A stretch of 64,000 nucleotides of DNA from Alphaproteobacteria bacterium. GTDB lineage: Bacteria; Pseudomonadota; Alphaproteobacteria; Caulobacterales; Parvularculaceae. Shown here one piece after another: positions 45,037 through 54,494 of the stretch (the stretch's first letter is position 1; the number at the start of each line of letters is the position of its first letter). Both the position numbers and the translations under genes were made by a program. Below the pieces are notes generated by a model. That model was not told where the DNA came from and did no database searches. It was given only the letters and a program-made list of their open reading frames with translations. The stretch spans positions 62,001 through 126,000 of the forward strand of contig JAUHYK010000001.1 in assembly GCA_030426465.1 (NCBI GenBank). Direction: 5' to 3'.

Positions 45037-46070
45037 CAGCCATTTCTCCTGACAAACTGCACCAGCGCCGCCACATGTTCGGGCGGCGTCTTTGGTGTGA
45101 AGCCATGGCCGAGATTGAAGACATAAGGCACATCATGGAAAAGCCTGAGATAAGTTTCTGCGGCGTCTTCCATCGCTTTACCGCCGGTGATGGTCAGTAG
45201 CGGATCGAGCCCGCCCTGCACAACAACGCGTTCTCCCAAATTCGCGCGCGCCCATGTGGGGTCCATGGCGTAATCGATCCCGAACCCGTCACAGCCTTGA
45301 AGCAGCACATAATCAAGCGCCTTTTCACCGACGCCTTTGGGGAAAAGAATCACTGGCACATGGGGCCGGGCCTTTTTCACCGCCTTGGCGATTTTGTCGA
45401 GCGGCCGAATGGAAACACGGTCCAAGACAGGCCAAGGCAGACCGCTCGCCCAAGTGTCGAATAGCTGCACCGCATCGGCGCCCGCATCGATCTGCGCGAG
45501 AAGATAATCGATGGTCTTCTCCGCAAGAATGTCGATCAGCCCATCGATCAGCTCCGGTTCCTCATAGAGCTTCTGGCGAAGGACGCCCGGGTCTTTCATG
45601 GGTCCACCCGCGAGCATATAGGTCGCAACGGTCCAGGGAGCGCCAGCGAAGCCGATCAGCGCCTTATCCGACCCCAACCCCGCCCTGGTTTTTGAAACCG
45701 TCTCAAAGACCGGTGAGAGCGTTTCAAGGACGTCGCGCTTTCGAAAGGCGTCGAGGTCTTTAAACGTCACTACTGGTTCAAGACGCGGTCCTTCATTTTC
45801 GACAAAGCTCAGCTTCTGACCGAGCGCATGCGGGATCAACAGGATATCGGCAAACAGGATCGCCGCATCGAGATCGAACCGCCTTATGGGCTGCAACGTC
45901 ACCTCACTCGCCAGGTCCGGATCAAAACAAAGATCGAGAAACGATCCCGCCTGTGCGCGAAGCTTTCTGTATTCGGGGAGATAACGCCCGGCTTGCCGCA
46001 TGAACCAGACTGGAGGGGAGGCGAAAACTTCACCTTCAAACACTCGCAAGAATTTTGAATCTGTCGTCAT
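45036..46070 (-). CDS. hemE: Uroporphyrinogen decarboxylase HemE
   Basis: HemE removes four carboxyl groups from uroporphyrinogen III to give coproporphyrinogen III. The 344-residue protein is a single TIM barrel with signature PPVWFMRQAGRYLPEYR near residue 15, FADILLIPHALGQ, and the active-site region GFAGAPWTVATYMLAG near residue 142. It begins next to the predicted chromosome origin: a CtrA-type box lies about 41 bases upstream of its ATG, as known for hemE at the Caulobacter origin. Confidence 0.95.
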   Translation of the reverse strand: MTTDSKFLRVFEGEVFASPPVWFMRQAGRYLPEYRKLRAQAGSFLDLCFDPDLASEVTLQPIRRFDLDAAILFADILLIPHALGQKLSFVENEGPRLEPVVTFKDLDAFRKRDVLETLSPVFETVSKTRAGLGSDKALIGFAGAPWTVATYMLAGGPMKDPGVLRQKLYEEPELIDGLIDILAEKTIDYLLAQIDAGADAVQLFDTWASGLPWPVLDRVSIRPLDKIAKAVKKARPHVPVILFPKGVGEKALDYVLLQGCDGFGIDYAMDPTWARANLGERVVVQGGLDPLLTITGGKAMEDAAETYLRLFHDVPYVFNLGHGFTPKTPPEHVAALVQFVRRNG

Positions 46071-46493
46071 ATGCTGCGAACGTTCCTTCTTAACTTTCTA
46101 TAAAGGATTCTTAATAAAGGGTTAATATGAAGAGTCAGCCGGGAAGCCGGGGAAAACAGGCGGGGTCGGGTTTATCCCTTGAGTTTCAGGAAAAGACTCA
46201 CAGGATTTCCCATGAGGGATAAAAGATCACCATGATGTTGAAAAGCGTCTCAAACGCCGCATCTTCCATGCGAAATTTCGCCAGGCCCTACTTGGAAACT
46301 GGATTCATCCCATGGACTTCGCATTTATGGTGAAGAAAGTATGACCAGTATGACTTTACAGAGGGGGCTGGGCGCCAAACCGGTATGACTCGGGAGTTTT
46401 AGGCGCCGAAAAAAGCGGGCTCGCGAAAAGACGGAACTTTCCCCTATAGTTCCACAGAACAGAGCCGAGAATTTGGATAACCAGGCGGAGACG
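46071..46493. other. Predicted chromosome replication origin (oriC)
   Basis: This 423-base gene-free region lies between hemE and ppsR, the position of the origin in Caulobacter. It contains an AT-rich stretch (46081-46130), a TTAA-N7-TTAA box (46111-46125), five GANTC sites (46106, 46132, 46195, 46302, 46387), which is above the one or two expected by chance, and three nine-mers beginning TTATCC: 46172-46180, 46214-46222 (minus) and 46472-46480 (minus, TTATCCAAA, 8 of 9 to the DnaA consensus). The first two form a TTTATCCCT/AGGGATAAA inverted repeat. No gene-like frame is present. Assignment rests on synteny plus these motifs. Confidence 0.78.
46111..46125. promoter_or_regulatory. CtrA-type binding box in the predicted origin
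   Basis: TTAATAAAGGGTTAA is an exact TTAA-N7-TTAA match to the CtrA recognition sequence. It is 41-55 bases upstream of the hemE start, with another TTAA half-site at 46090-46093. In Caulobacter, CtrA binds such boxes at the origin to block replication initiation. Confidence 0.75.
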
Positions 46494-47372
46494 ATGGCGA
46501 GAACGCAGATCAATGAGAAGAAAGTGGTAAGCGCTGCGCGCAAGACCCAGCCGATCGCGACATTCTTCCATGTTCATCTCGTCTCCGACTCCACGGGCGA
46601 GACATTGAACGCAATGTTGAAAGCCACCGCCTCACAATTCGCTGCCGCCAAGCCGCTTGAACATATTTATGCGCTGATCCGCTCACGCGCGCAGATGGAA
46701 AAGACCCTGGCCGAGATAGAAGCTTCGCCAGGTCTTGTTCTTTACACCGTGATCAATCCGGAATTGCGCCGTCTTCTTGAAATACGCTGCAGCGAACTTC
46801 AGACCCCAGCCATTTCCGTCCTCGACCCCTTGCTTCATGCTTTCACCGATTATCTTGGCCATGAAACGACGTTGCGCGCCGGGGCCCAGCATGAATTGAA
46901 TGACGCTTATTTCAAGCGCATCGGTGCGCTCGATTACACACTGTCTCACGACGATGGTCAGATGACGTGGGATTTGGAAACAGCCGACGTGGTGTTGATT
47001 GGGGTCAGCCGCACGTCGAAAACCCCGACCTGCATGTATCTGGCGAACCGGGGGATAAAAGCGGCGAATATTCCACTGGTTCCCACGGCGGAACCGCCCC
47101 CGGAACTATTCACCCTGCGAAAACCGCTGGTGGTAGGGCTGGTGGCGAGCCCCGAACGCCTGTCTCAAATCCGCGAATCCCGGCTGGGCGGGCTGAATGC
47201 TGGGGACGCTGTGGAAGATTACTCTGACCTTGATCTCATCCGTCAGGAAGTGCTTCGAGCGAAACGCCTATGCACCAAATATCGCTGGCCCATGATCGAT
47301 GTGACCCGAAAATCAGTTGAAGAAACAGCGGCGGCGATCCTGACTAAACTTTCCGCCCGGCAGAACCAGTAG
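46494..47372 (+). CDS. PPDK/PEP synthase regulatory protein (DUF299)
   Basis: DUF299 proteins are bifunctional ADP-dependent kinase/phosphorylases that switch pyruvate phosphate dikinase or PEP synthetase off and on. The 292-residue product has FHVHLVSDSTGETLNAML near residue 27 and the P-loop-type GVSRTSKTPTCMYLANRG near residue 165, then DVTRKSVEETAA at the C-terminus. ATG 46494 has GGCGGAG upstream and is preferred over a TTG 21 bases earlier. It is the first gene right of the predicted origin and starts the ppsR-maf-aroE-coaE row known from Caulobacter. Confidence 0.92.
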   Translation: MARTQINEKKVVSAARKTQPIATFFHVHLVSDSTGETLNAMLKATASQFAAAKPLEHIYALIRSRAQMEKTLAEIEASPGLVLYTVINPELRRLLEIRCSELQTPAISVLDPLLHAFTDYLGHETTLRAGAQHELNDAYFKRIGALDYTLSHDDGQMTWDLETADVVLIGVSRTSKTPTCMYLANRGIKAANIPLVPTAEPPPELFTLRKPLVVGLVASPERLSQIRESRLGGLNAGDAVEDYSDLDLIRQEVLRAKRLCTKYRWPMIDVTRKSVEETAAAILTKLSARQNQ

Positions 47373-47376
47373 TCCG

Positions 47377-47979
47377 ATGACCGATACCGCCCGCATCATT
47401 CTCGCCTCCGGGAGCGCCATTCGCCGCGAGATTTTAACCGGCGCTGATATCCGTTTCGAGGTTATGAAGCCGGATGTGGATGAGGACATCATCAAAGAAG
47501 CTGGCCGCGTCGAAGGGCTTGATCTTGAAACTCTGGCGATGCGTCTGGCCGAAGCGAAATGCATGGACATAGCGGCAAAGACAGACGCGATTGTCATCGG
47601 CTCAGACCAGATCATGGAATTTGAAGGCCGCGCTTACGATAAGCCAGCTGACATGAAAGCGGCGAAAGCACGGCTCATGGAAATCCGGGGCGCGCCCCAC
47701 ACACTGATTAACGCCATCGCGGTGGCGCGAAATGGTGAGGTCATCTGGCGCAATCTCGACCGGCCGACACTCTTTACGCGCAAGCTTAGTGAAGCGGAAA
47801 TCGATGCTTATCTTGAGGCCGCCGGCCCGGAGATTCTTCATTCTGTCGGCGCCTATCAGATCGAAAAACTTGGCAGCCGGCTCTTCGAGCGTATTGAAGG
47901 CGATCATTTTGCAGTGCTTGGCCTTTCTCTCTATCCGCTGCTCGATCTTCTCCGCAGCGAAGAGGCCATTGCGTTCTGA
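47377..47979 (+). CDS. maf: Maf-family nucleotide pyrophosphatase
   Basis: Maf proteins hydrolyse non-canonical or modified nucleoside triphosphates and are linked to cell-division control. The 200-residue protein shows the substrate-binding SGSAIRREIL near residue 11, the catalytic-base region VIGSDQIMEFEG near residue 71, and the terminal AYQIEKLGSRLFERIEGDHF (shown in 20 residues). Four bases separate it from ppsR, and its stop overlaps the aroE start, so it is in one operon. Confidence 0.93.
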   Translation: MTDTARIILASGSAIRREILTGADIRFEVMKPDVDEDIIKEAGRVEGLDLETLAMRLAEAKCMDIAAKTDAIVIGSDQIMEFEGRAYDKPADMKAAKARLMEIRGAPHTLINAIAVARNGEVIWRNLDRPTLFTRKLSEAEIDAYLEAAGPEILHSVGAYQIEKLGSRLFERIEGDHFAVLGLSLYPLLDLLRSEEAIAF

Positions 47980-48833
47980 TGGCGAAGACCCTTCAACAAA
48001 CGCCGATCCTGGCCGGTGTCGTCGGCTATCCGGTAAATCATTCCCTTTCGCCGATTATCCACACTCTCTGGGCGAAGCGCGCCGGTATTGACGGCTACTA
48101 CATTCCTGTTGCGGTTCCGCCTGATTACGACGACTTCGCGCGGGCCATTGATGCATTGCGCAATGTAGGGTTCGCAGGCGTCAATGTAACGATCCCGCAT
48201 AAGGAACATGCGTTGCGTTACGCGGATATCGTGAGCGACAATGCGCGACAGGCTGGCGCCGCGAATATGTTGACGTTTGTAGACGAATGCGCGGCCGCGG
48301 AAAATTCCGACATCATCGGTTTCGCCGAGGCAGTGCGGGAAAAAACATCTGTAGTCGGATCATCAGCCTTGGTGCTGGGTGCGGGCGGCGCCGCGCGAGG
48401 CGTAGTTCTCGCCTTGAAGGTGCTGGGATTGACGGATATTCGCATCATCAATCGCACGATAGAGCGCGCGAAGGACCTGGCGGAGGTGTTCGATCTGGCC
48501 GTGATAGATTGGGAAAAAAAATCAGGAGCCATTGAAAATATTGATTTACTCGTCAACACGACAAGCCTTGGCATGTCCGGTCAGCCGCCGCTGGAGATTG
48601 ACATCAGCAGGCTAAATCCCGGCGCCATCGTTGCTGATATTGTCTATTCCCCCTTGAAAACCGCCTTGCTGGAAGACGCTGAACGCAACGGTCACACCAT
48701 CATCGACGGTCTCGCGATGTTGATGCACCAGGCGGTCCCGGGGTTTGAAAAGTGGTTTGGCGGCGCCGCGCAGGTCGATGAAGACTTGCGGGCCGAGCTG
48801 GTGAAAGAACTGACTAGACGGAGCAAGACATGA
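47979..48833 (+). CDS. aroE: Shikimate dehydrogenase
   Basis: AroE reduces 3-dehydroshikimate to shikimate with NADPH in aromatic amino-acid synthesis. The 284-residue protein has the substrate-binding [14 protein letters not shown] near residue 20, the catalytic lysine in [13 protein letters not shown] near residue 70, and the NADP motif [15 protein letters not shown] near residue 132. Length is normal. It overlaps maf by one base and coaE by four. Confidence 0.95.
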   Translation: MAKTLQQTPILAGVVGYPVNHSLSPIIHTLWAKRAGIDGYYIPVAVPPDYDDFARAIDALRNVGFAGVNVTIPHKEHALRYADIVSDNARQAGAANMLTFVDECAAAENSDIIGFAEAVREKTSVVGSSALVLGAGGAARGVVLALKVLGLTDIRIINRTIERAKDLAEVFDLAVIDWEKKSGAIENIDLLVNTTSLGMSGQPPLEIDISRLNPGAIVADIVYSPLKTALLEDAERNGHTIIDGLAMLMHQAVPGFEKWFGGAAQVDEDLRAELVKELTRRSKT

Positions 48834-49432
48834 TCCGCATCGGCCTCACTGGCTCCATCGGTATGGGCAAATCCACAGTCCTGCAAATGTTCGCTGAACT
48901 TGGCGCTGCGACATGGGATGCTGACGCTGCCGTTCATCGGTTATATGCAAAAGACGGCGCGGCGGTTGCGCCACTTGGCCAACTTTTCCCCGAAGCGATT
49001 ATCGATAGCGCTGTTGATCGTGCAGCGCTGGCGAAGATTGTGCTGGGCGATACACAAGCGCTCGCCAAACTCGAAGCGCTGGTGCATCCGCTGGTGGCTG
49101 AAGATCGCGAGGCGTTCATGCTCGCCGCGGCGCAAGCCGGCGCCGACGCAGTCGTGCTCGACATTCCGCTCTTGTTTGAAAACGGTACGGAAAAATTCTT
49201 TGACGTGACAGTGGTCGTCAGCGCCCCGCGTGAGGTGCAGCGCTCGCGTGTGCTCGCCCGACCGGGGATGAGCGAAGAAAAATTCGAGGTGATCCTGCGC
49301 TTGCAAACCCCTGACGAAGAAAAACGTCAGCGTGCGGATTACGTTATCGACACGGGGCTCGCCATAGAGGAAACCCGGGCGCAGGTGCGTTCAGCCTATA
49401 GCGAAATTCTGAAAAGAATTTCAGAGGCTTAG
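48830..49432 (+). CDS. coaE: Dephospho-CoA kinase
   Basis: CoaE phosphorylates dephospho-CoA in the last step of coenzyme A synthesis. The 200-residue protein has the P-loop [14 protein letters not shown] at residues 5-18, the lid and CoA-binding region [34 protein letters not shown] and a final RADYVIDTG. It overlaps aroE by four bases. In the Caulobacter order dnaQ follows coaE; here the adenosine kinase gene converges on it instead, overlapping by four bases. Confidence 0.95.
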   Translation: MIRIGLTGSIGMGKSTVLQMFAELGAATWDADAAVHRLYAKDGAAVAPLGQLFPEAIIDSAVDRAALAKIVLGDTQALAKLEALVHPLVAEDREAFMLAAAQAGADAVVLDIPLLFENGTEKFFDVTVVVSAPREVQRSRVLARPGMSEEKFEVILRLQTPDEEKRQRADYVIDTGLAIEETRAQVRSAYSEILKRISEA

Positions 49433-50424
49433 AGCAGCCCCGCCTTTTCCGCCAGCTCTTTCAGGGACTGCTCCGGACGGGCGCCGAAATGGCTGATTAC
49501 CTCGCTGGCCGCAAGAGAGCCAAGCGCGCCAGCGCTTTCCAGTTCAAAGCCGCGTGCGAGACCAAGCAACAGCCCGGCGGCGTAGGCGTCGCCGGCGCCG
49601 GTCGTGTCCACAAGCTGAGCCGGTTTCACGGCATCGACTTTCACGACGTCTCCGTCGCGCGGGATCAGGACTGAGCCTTTTTCAGAAAGCGTCACCGCAG
49701 TGAGCGGGCAAAGCTTGCGGGCTTTCTCCGCAATCACATCAAGCTCGTCAGAGCCGAACAGGGTTTCCGCCTCGCGGTCATTGGCGAGAAGGATGTCGAT
49801 ATGTTGCGGTATGAATTGCTGCAGCTCTTCGAACTGGCGATCGACGCAGCTTGCATCGGACAGGGTCAACGCCGCGCGCTTGCCTTCCCGTTTGGCGATG
49901 GCGCAGGCGCGGATAAACGCCTGGCGCGCAACCGGTTGTTCGAAAAGATAGCCTTCGAAAAAGGTGATTTCCGCACGCGCAATCTGGCTTTCGTCAATAT
50001 CGTCCGGTGAAACGAGACCAGCGGCGCCAAGAAACGTCGTCATGGAGCGCTGTGCATCCGGGGTTACGTTGACAAGGCAGCGCCCAGTGGCCGGTCCGCC
50101 GCTCAAAGGGTTGGTGTCAAACTCGACGCCGATGGCGTGAAGGTCGTGACGGAAAATCTCGCCCAGTGCGTCATCGGCAACCTTGCCAACAAAACCGCCC
50201 TTGCCGCCGATGGAAGCGATGCAGGCGATTGAGTTTGCGGCCGACCCGCCGGAGATTTCAACGCCCGCCGCCATGGCGTCATAGATTGTGCTCGCTTGGG
50301 CCTCGTCAATGAGGATCATACCGCCCTTGGGGATTGAATGCGCGGCGAGAAAAGCGTCATCGGCTTTGGCGAGAACGTCAACGATGGCGTTGCCGACGCC
50401 GAGCACATCTAGAGAAGCGGTCAT
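49429..50424 (-). CDS. Adenosine kinase-like PfkB-family sugar kinase
   Basis: The 331-residue PfkB protein begins [14 protein letters not shown], carries the substrate-binding [17 protein letters not shown] near residue 57 and the ATP/catalytic motif [14 protein letters not shown] near residue 272 with the base aspartate. The N-terminal signature matches the alphaproteobacterial adenosine kinase group, which phosphorylates adenosine to AMP, but PfkB substrates are hard to predict from sequence. Its end overlaps the coaE end. It marks the right junction of the proposed inversion. Confidence 0.88.
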   Translation of the reverse strand: MTASLDVLGVGNAIVDVLAKADDAFLAAHSIPKGGMILIDEAQASTIYDAMAAGVEISGGSAANSIACIASIGGKGGFVGKVADDALGEIFRHDLHAIGVEFDTNPLSGGPATGRCLVNVTPDAQRSMTTFLGAAGLVSPDDIDESQIARAEITFFEGYLFEQPVARQAFIRACAIAKREGKRAALTLSDASCVDRQFEELQQFIPQHIDILLANDREAETLFGSDELDVIAEKARKLCPLTAVTLSEKGSVLIPRDGDVVKVDAVKPAQLVDTTGAGDAYAAGLLLGLARGFELESAGALGSLAASEVISHFGARPEQSLKELAEKAGLL

Positions 50425-50607
50425 GAAATATCCTTACAAAGCGAAACAATGTCTTGCGCGCTTATAGGAAGGGCCCCCGTCAGACGCAAGGAGAGGACAA
50501 CCGGGGAGCCGGGCCCCGCCTTTCCGACTTGTCACTTCAGCGGCGCTTGATAGCGCTGATGACGAGGCTTAATCATCGCTTCAGCTTTATCGCCGTAAGG
50601 GTTTTCC

Positions 50608-50970
50608 ATGAACATCATGCGTTTATTTTTGCCGTCATCCCTGATGCTGTTCGCCGCCGCCTGCGCCACGGCGCCAGATGTCGCGCAAAAGCCAGCGAAA
50701 ACGCCCATAACTCCCGCAGCGCCGGTCTATGTGCTGGACGATTTCCTCGGAACGGGCGCTGCGGAGCTTGACGGTCTTCTGGGTGAACCGGCCTTGACCC
50801 GGCGCGAAGGAAACGGCGAATACCGCCGCTATGCGCTCACCACCTGCACCCTGATTATCATTCTTTACCCGGATGAACTAGGCGTTCAGAAAGTCACGCA
50901 AGTAGATGCGACGGCGACCACCTCAAATGCCGACAAGCCCGATCTGGATGACTGCCTCGCGGCGGGCTAG
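50608..50970 (+). CDS. Hypothetical lipoprotein
   Basis: The 120-residue protein has a lipoprotein signal with FAAACAT and a cysteine near residue 19, a short proline/alanine-rich spacer, and a compact domain containing LLGEPALTRREGNGEYRRYA, TCTLIIILYPDELG and a final DDCLAAG. The Glu-Pro plus two-cysteine pattern resembles small SmpA/OmlA-like or BamE-like envelope folds, but I cannot assign it. A palindromic repeat begins at its stop codon. Confidence 0.78.
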   Translation: MNIMRLFLPSSLMLFAAACATAPDVAQKPAKTPITPAAPVYVLDDFLGTGAAELDGLLGEPALTRREGNGEYRRYALTTCTLIIILYPDELGVQKVTQVDATATTSNADKPDLDDCLAAG

Positions 50971-51017
50971 CGCATTTTCAAGTGAAGTGGACGCCGGTTC
51001 ACGTAAAGAAAATGCGC
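50970..51017. repeat. Palindromic intergenic repeat after the lipoprotein gene
   Basis: GCGCATTTTC (50970-50979) pairs perfectly with GAAAATGCGC (51008-51017). The core has AAGTGAAGTGG and GCCGGTTCACG, which contain a nested TGAA/TTCA pairing. It is the same type as the element at 17065-17111 and resembles dispersed palindromes widespread in alphaproteobacteria. It may also terminate the lipoprotein transcript. Confidence 0.65.
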
Positions 51018-51056
51018 TCATACCGGAATCTAGACCAGTGTCAGTTTAACACGGCT

Positions 51057-52430
51057 CTAGTCGGCGGCTTCAAGTTCCGCCGTCGCCTGTTTGCGGTTTA
51101 TGGAAAATTTCTCCTCTGAATATTTCAGGAAGAAAACCAGGATTGCGGCGGGAATTCCGACGATCGCCGTGATCGCGAAAAACCAGGCGAAACCGGCGGC
51201 CTCAACCATGTAGCCTGAAAACCCGCCGACAAATTTACCGGGCAGGGCGTAGAACGAGCTGAACAATGCATATTGCGTCGCTGTAAACGCTGTGTTGGTG
51301 AGGCTCGACATATAGGCGATGAGGATCGTTCCCGCCGCGCCATAAGCAATATTGTCAACGATCACCGCAAAGGCCAATCCGCCCGTGGTCGCGTCGGAAA
51401 GCGCCAGCCAGCTATAGATAAGATTGGTCAGCGATTGGGCGAGCACGCCGAATAACAGGCTCCATTTAAAACTGACGCGTGAGACAATGATCCCGCCAAG
51501 GAAAACCCCGCCCATGGTGGCGAAAAGCCCTGCGCCGGACCGGATCGCGCCGATCGTCGTCTTGTCATAACCAAGGTCGATATAAAGCGGCCCGGTCATG
51601 TATCCCATAAGGAAATCGGGAACGCGGAAGAGGGCGATAAACAGCAGGATGACCAGCGCATGCACGCCGTAACGTTCGAAGAAATCGCGAAACGGCCCAA
51701 TGACGGATTTTGACATCGTCTCGGTGAAAGAGGCCTTTGGCGGCGGCGTATATTCGCGCACTTCAACTTTCGGGGCGAACAAGGCGGTAAGGAAACCGAC
51801 GCCCATCAGCAGCGCCATGAATTGATAGGCCGCCGGCCAGTTGACATTGTCGGCGACGATCAGCGCGCCGGCGCCGGCGACCATGATGGCGACGCGATAG
51901 CCATATTGATACATGGCGGCCATGACGCCTTGCTCTTCGTCTGTCGCGGCCTCGATGCGCCAGGCGTCAATAGCGATGTCCTGAGTCGCGGCGGCGAACG
52001 CCATGACGACGGCGATGCCCGCGACTATCCAGAGATTTCCGGCCGGGTTCGCCATGGACATGGCGATCAATGTCAACGCGATGCCGATTTGGGCCGCCGC
52101 CATCCAGGCCCGGCGCCGGCCGACAAGCCTTTCAAGGAATGGGACTGGCGCGCGGTCGACAACCGGGGCCCAGAGAAATTTGAAGGAGAATGCGAAGCCC
52201 GTCCAGGCGAACAATCCGATCTCGCCCTTTTCAACGCCGGCTTCCGCGAGCCAGAGCGACAGGTTCTGATAGATCATGTAAAACGGAAGCCCGGCCGAGA
52301 AACCGAGCAGCAGCATAACCAGACTGCGCGCGCGCAAATAGGCCGACAAAGATCCGAGAATGGTTTTCTTTTCGCCGGTTTGTCTTGTTGTCTGGTCGCC
52401 GGATTGCGGCGTATCTGCGTCTTGGGTCAT
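51057..52430 (-). CDS. AmpG-type muropeptide transporter (MFS)
   Basis: AmpG imports anhydro-muropeptides for cell-wall recycling. The 457-residue protein has about twelve to fourteen helices, with N-terminal LGFSAGLPFYMIYQNLSLWL, and FKFLWAPVVDRAPVPFL in the loop typical of AmpG. The C-terminus is cytoplasmic and charged. MltA at the other end of the window would produce its substrate. It is not linked to beta-lactamase genes here. Confidence 0.88.
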   Translation of the reverse strand: MTQDADTPQSGDQTTRQTGEKKTILGSLSAYLRARSLVMLLLGFSAGLPFYMIYQNLSLWLAEAGVEKGEIGLFAWTGFAFSFKFLWAPVVDRAPVPFLERLVGRRRAWMAAAQIGIALTLIAMSMANPAGNLWIVAGIAVVMAFAAATQDIAIDAWRIEAATDEEQGVMAAMYQYGYRVAIMVAGAGALIVADNVNWPAAYQFMALLMGVGFLTALFAPKVEVREYTPPPKASFTETMSKSVIGPFRDFFERYGVHALVILLFIALFRVPDFLMGYMTGPLYIDLGYDKTTIGAIRSGAGLFATMGGVFLGGIIVSRVSFKWSLLFGVLAQSLTNLIYSWLALSDATTGGLAFAVIVDNIAYGAAGTILIAYMSSLTNTAFTATQYALFSSFYALPGKFVGGFSGYMVEAAGFAWFFAITAIVGIPAAILVFFLKYSEEKFSINRKQATAELEAAD

Positions 52431-52493
52431 GGCGCGGGACGCTACTGGCGTTTTCCGGCGAAAGAAAGGCGTGAACCGATGCTGGGCGGGCGC

Positions 52494-54356
52494 TTAGGAC
52501 GCCTCGCTCCACTCGCTTTCACAGTCACCCCATTTGGTGAGAAGCTCGGTCAGGTCCGACGGTTCAAAGGGTTTCGACAGGAAATCGTCCATCCCGGCGG
52601 CGAGGCATTTCTGGCGGTCCGCCGCCATGGCGTTGGCGGTCAGCGCGATGATCGGCGCCTTGCGCATATTGCCGGATAGTTTTCGAATCCGCCGCGTCGC
52701 CTCAAGCCCGTCCACATGGGGCATATGCATATCCATGAGGATGAGATCATATTCGCCCTGTTCGCAGGCTTCGACCGCTTCGCCGCCATTATGGGCGACA
52801 TCGACCGTGTGTCCGGCGCGTTTGATAATAGTCGTGGCGAGCACAGCGTTAATCTGGTTGTCTTCGGCAAGAAGCACGCGGAAGGTTTTCTGGCCATTTT
52901 GCGCCTTGGGTTTTTCTTCAATACGCGGCGCTTCGGGCAGTGCTGGCGTTTCATTCATGTCGTCAGTCAATTGTATGTGTAAGGACGATTGCCGGATAGG
53001 CTTGATGAAATAGCCGTCAAAACCGGCCTCACGCAATTCATTGATGCGCCCGCGCGCCAGCGGCGAGAGCAGGACATAGGACCGCGCCGCCTTGCGCGCC
53101 AGCGGTTGGGCGCTTTCCCCGGCGATATAGATATCGCAAAGAAGAATGGCGTCCGGATGTTTGGTCATGGCGCCGATGGCCGCGGCTGGGGTGGTGACTG
53201 AAATGATGTTTTCCGCGCCGATGGCGGAGAGTTGTAGTTCGAGGCTGCGTGAAAGGACTTCAGAACGCGCTGCGACGATCACGGGCGTTTCAAAAGGTTG
53301 CGGTTTCGCCGGTGCGTCGCCTTCGAAATCGAGCGCGACGGTGAAAGTGAAAGCGCTGCCCTCGCCGGGGCGGCTGGCGATGGCGATGTCGCCATTCATG
53401 GCGCGTACGATCTTGCGCGCGATCGCAAGGCCAAGGCCGGTGCCTTCGCGTTTGCGCTCGCCGGCGGTATCGGTCTGGGAAAATTCTTCAAAGATCGCGG
53501 CCTGTTTATCTTCGGGAATGCCGATACCGGTGTCGCGCACAGAAAACGCCAGATGCGCAGCGCCATTATCGGCTGTCACAAGACGCGCCTCGATGCCGAC
53601 GCCGCCTTCGTCAGTGAATTTAACGCCATTGCCTGCGAGATTGATCAACACCTGCCGAAGACGGGCTTCGTCGCCATAAAGTTCGGTTGGAACCGAACTG
53701 TCGACATAAGCGGTGATCTCGATCCCCTTGTCGGCGGCCTTTGGGGATAGCAGCTCCGCCACGGACTGAACAAGGTTCAACGGAGAAAAGGCCGCACGCT
53801 CGATGTCGAGGCGCCCGGCTTCTAGCTTTGAATAGTCGAGAAGGTCATTGATCAGCGCCAACAAGGCGACGCCGGATTCGCGCACGCTTTCAGCATAAGC
53901 GCGCTGGTTGGGTTCAAGCGAGGTGTCGAGCAGAAGCGAGGTCATGCCGAGAATGCCGTTTAACGGCGTTCTCATTTCGTGGCTCATTGTCGCCAGCAAT
54001 TGCATTTTCGGACCGGCGTCGCCTTCACGCGCATCGGTGGTTTCAATCTCGGCGCCGTCGCTTTGGGGTGCGCCAACATAAAGCCGCTCGCCGCCGGAAA
54101 GAACGGTTTCGACCCAGTCGACGATAAAGGCGCGCTCGCCGGCGCGCGCTTCCGTGCGATAAGAGGCCGGGGCGCCAGGCTCGGCGGCGTTGCCGCCAGG
54201 CGCGAATGCACGCCCGTGCCATGATGCGGCCGGGGCGCCAAAAAAGCGCGCAAAACTTTGCGAGACAAAACGGATGACGCCTTCGCCGTCACAGACGACG
54301 ATCAGCTCACGAGTTGAATTGGATGAAACGCCTTTGTGCGATCCAAGATTCGGCAT
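52494..54356 (-). CDS. Soluble hybrid sensor histidine kinase
   Basis: From ATG 54356 the 620-residue protein has a PAS domain (about residues 10-100), HisKA with [20 protein letters not shown] near 125, HATPase with [27 protein letters not shown] and [13 protein letters not shown], then a degenerate receiver (about 370-480) without the usual acidic pocket, and a full receiver ([12 protein letters not shown], phospho-acceptor in [13 protein letters not shown]). No membrane helix is present. Signal and partner are unknown; the degenerate middle receiver could be structural. It stands alone. Confidence 0.9.
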   Translation of the reverse strand: MPNLGSHKGVSSNSTRELIVVCDGEGVIRFVSQSFARFFGAPAASWHGRAFAPGGNAAEPGAPASYRTEARAGERAFIVDWVETVLSGGERLYVGAPQSDGAEIETTDAREGDAGPKMQLLATMSHEMRTPLNGILGMTSLLLDTSLEPNQRAYAESVRESGVALLALINDLLDYSKLEAGRLDIERAAFSPLNLVQSVAELLSPKAADKGIEITAYVDSSVPTELYGDEARLRQVLINLAGNGVKFTDEGGVGIEARLVTADNGAAHLAFSVRDTGIGIPEDKQAAIFEEFSQTDTAGERKREGTGLGLAIARKIVRAMNGDIAIASRPGEGSAFTFTVALDFEGDAPAKPQPFETPVIVAARSEVLSRSLELQLSAIGAENIISVTTPAAAIGAMTKHPDAILLCDIYIAGESAQPLARKAARSYVLLSPLARGRINELREAGFDGYFIKPIRQSSLHIQLTDDMNETPALPEAPRIEEKPKAQNGQKTFRVLLAEDNQINAVLATTIIKRAGHTVDVAHNGGEAVEACEQGEYDLILMDMHMPHVDGLEATRRIRKLSGNMRKAPIIALTANAMAADRQKCLAAGMDDFLSKPFEPSDLTELLTKWGDCESEWSEAS

Positions 54357-54494
54357 TGACAGTGAAACCCCATTACGCAACCGGCCTCATCATCGCTGCA
54401 TGGCCTTGAAAAATGGTTGATGGAGTTGGTTAATTCGGACAGTAAAAAGCGACGGAAACGCCTGTTTAATAAGCACTTCCGGTAAGCCGGTTCG

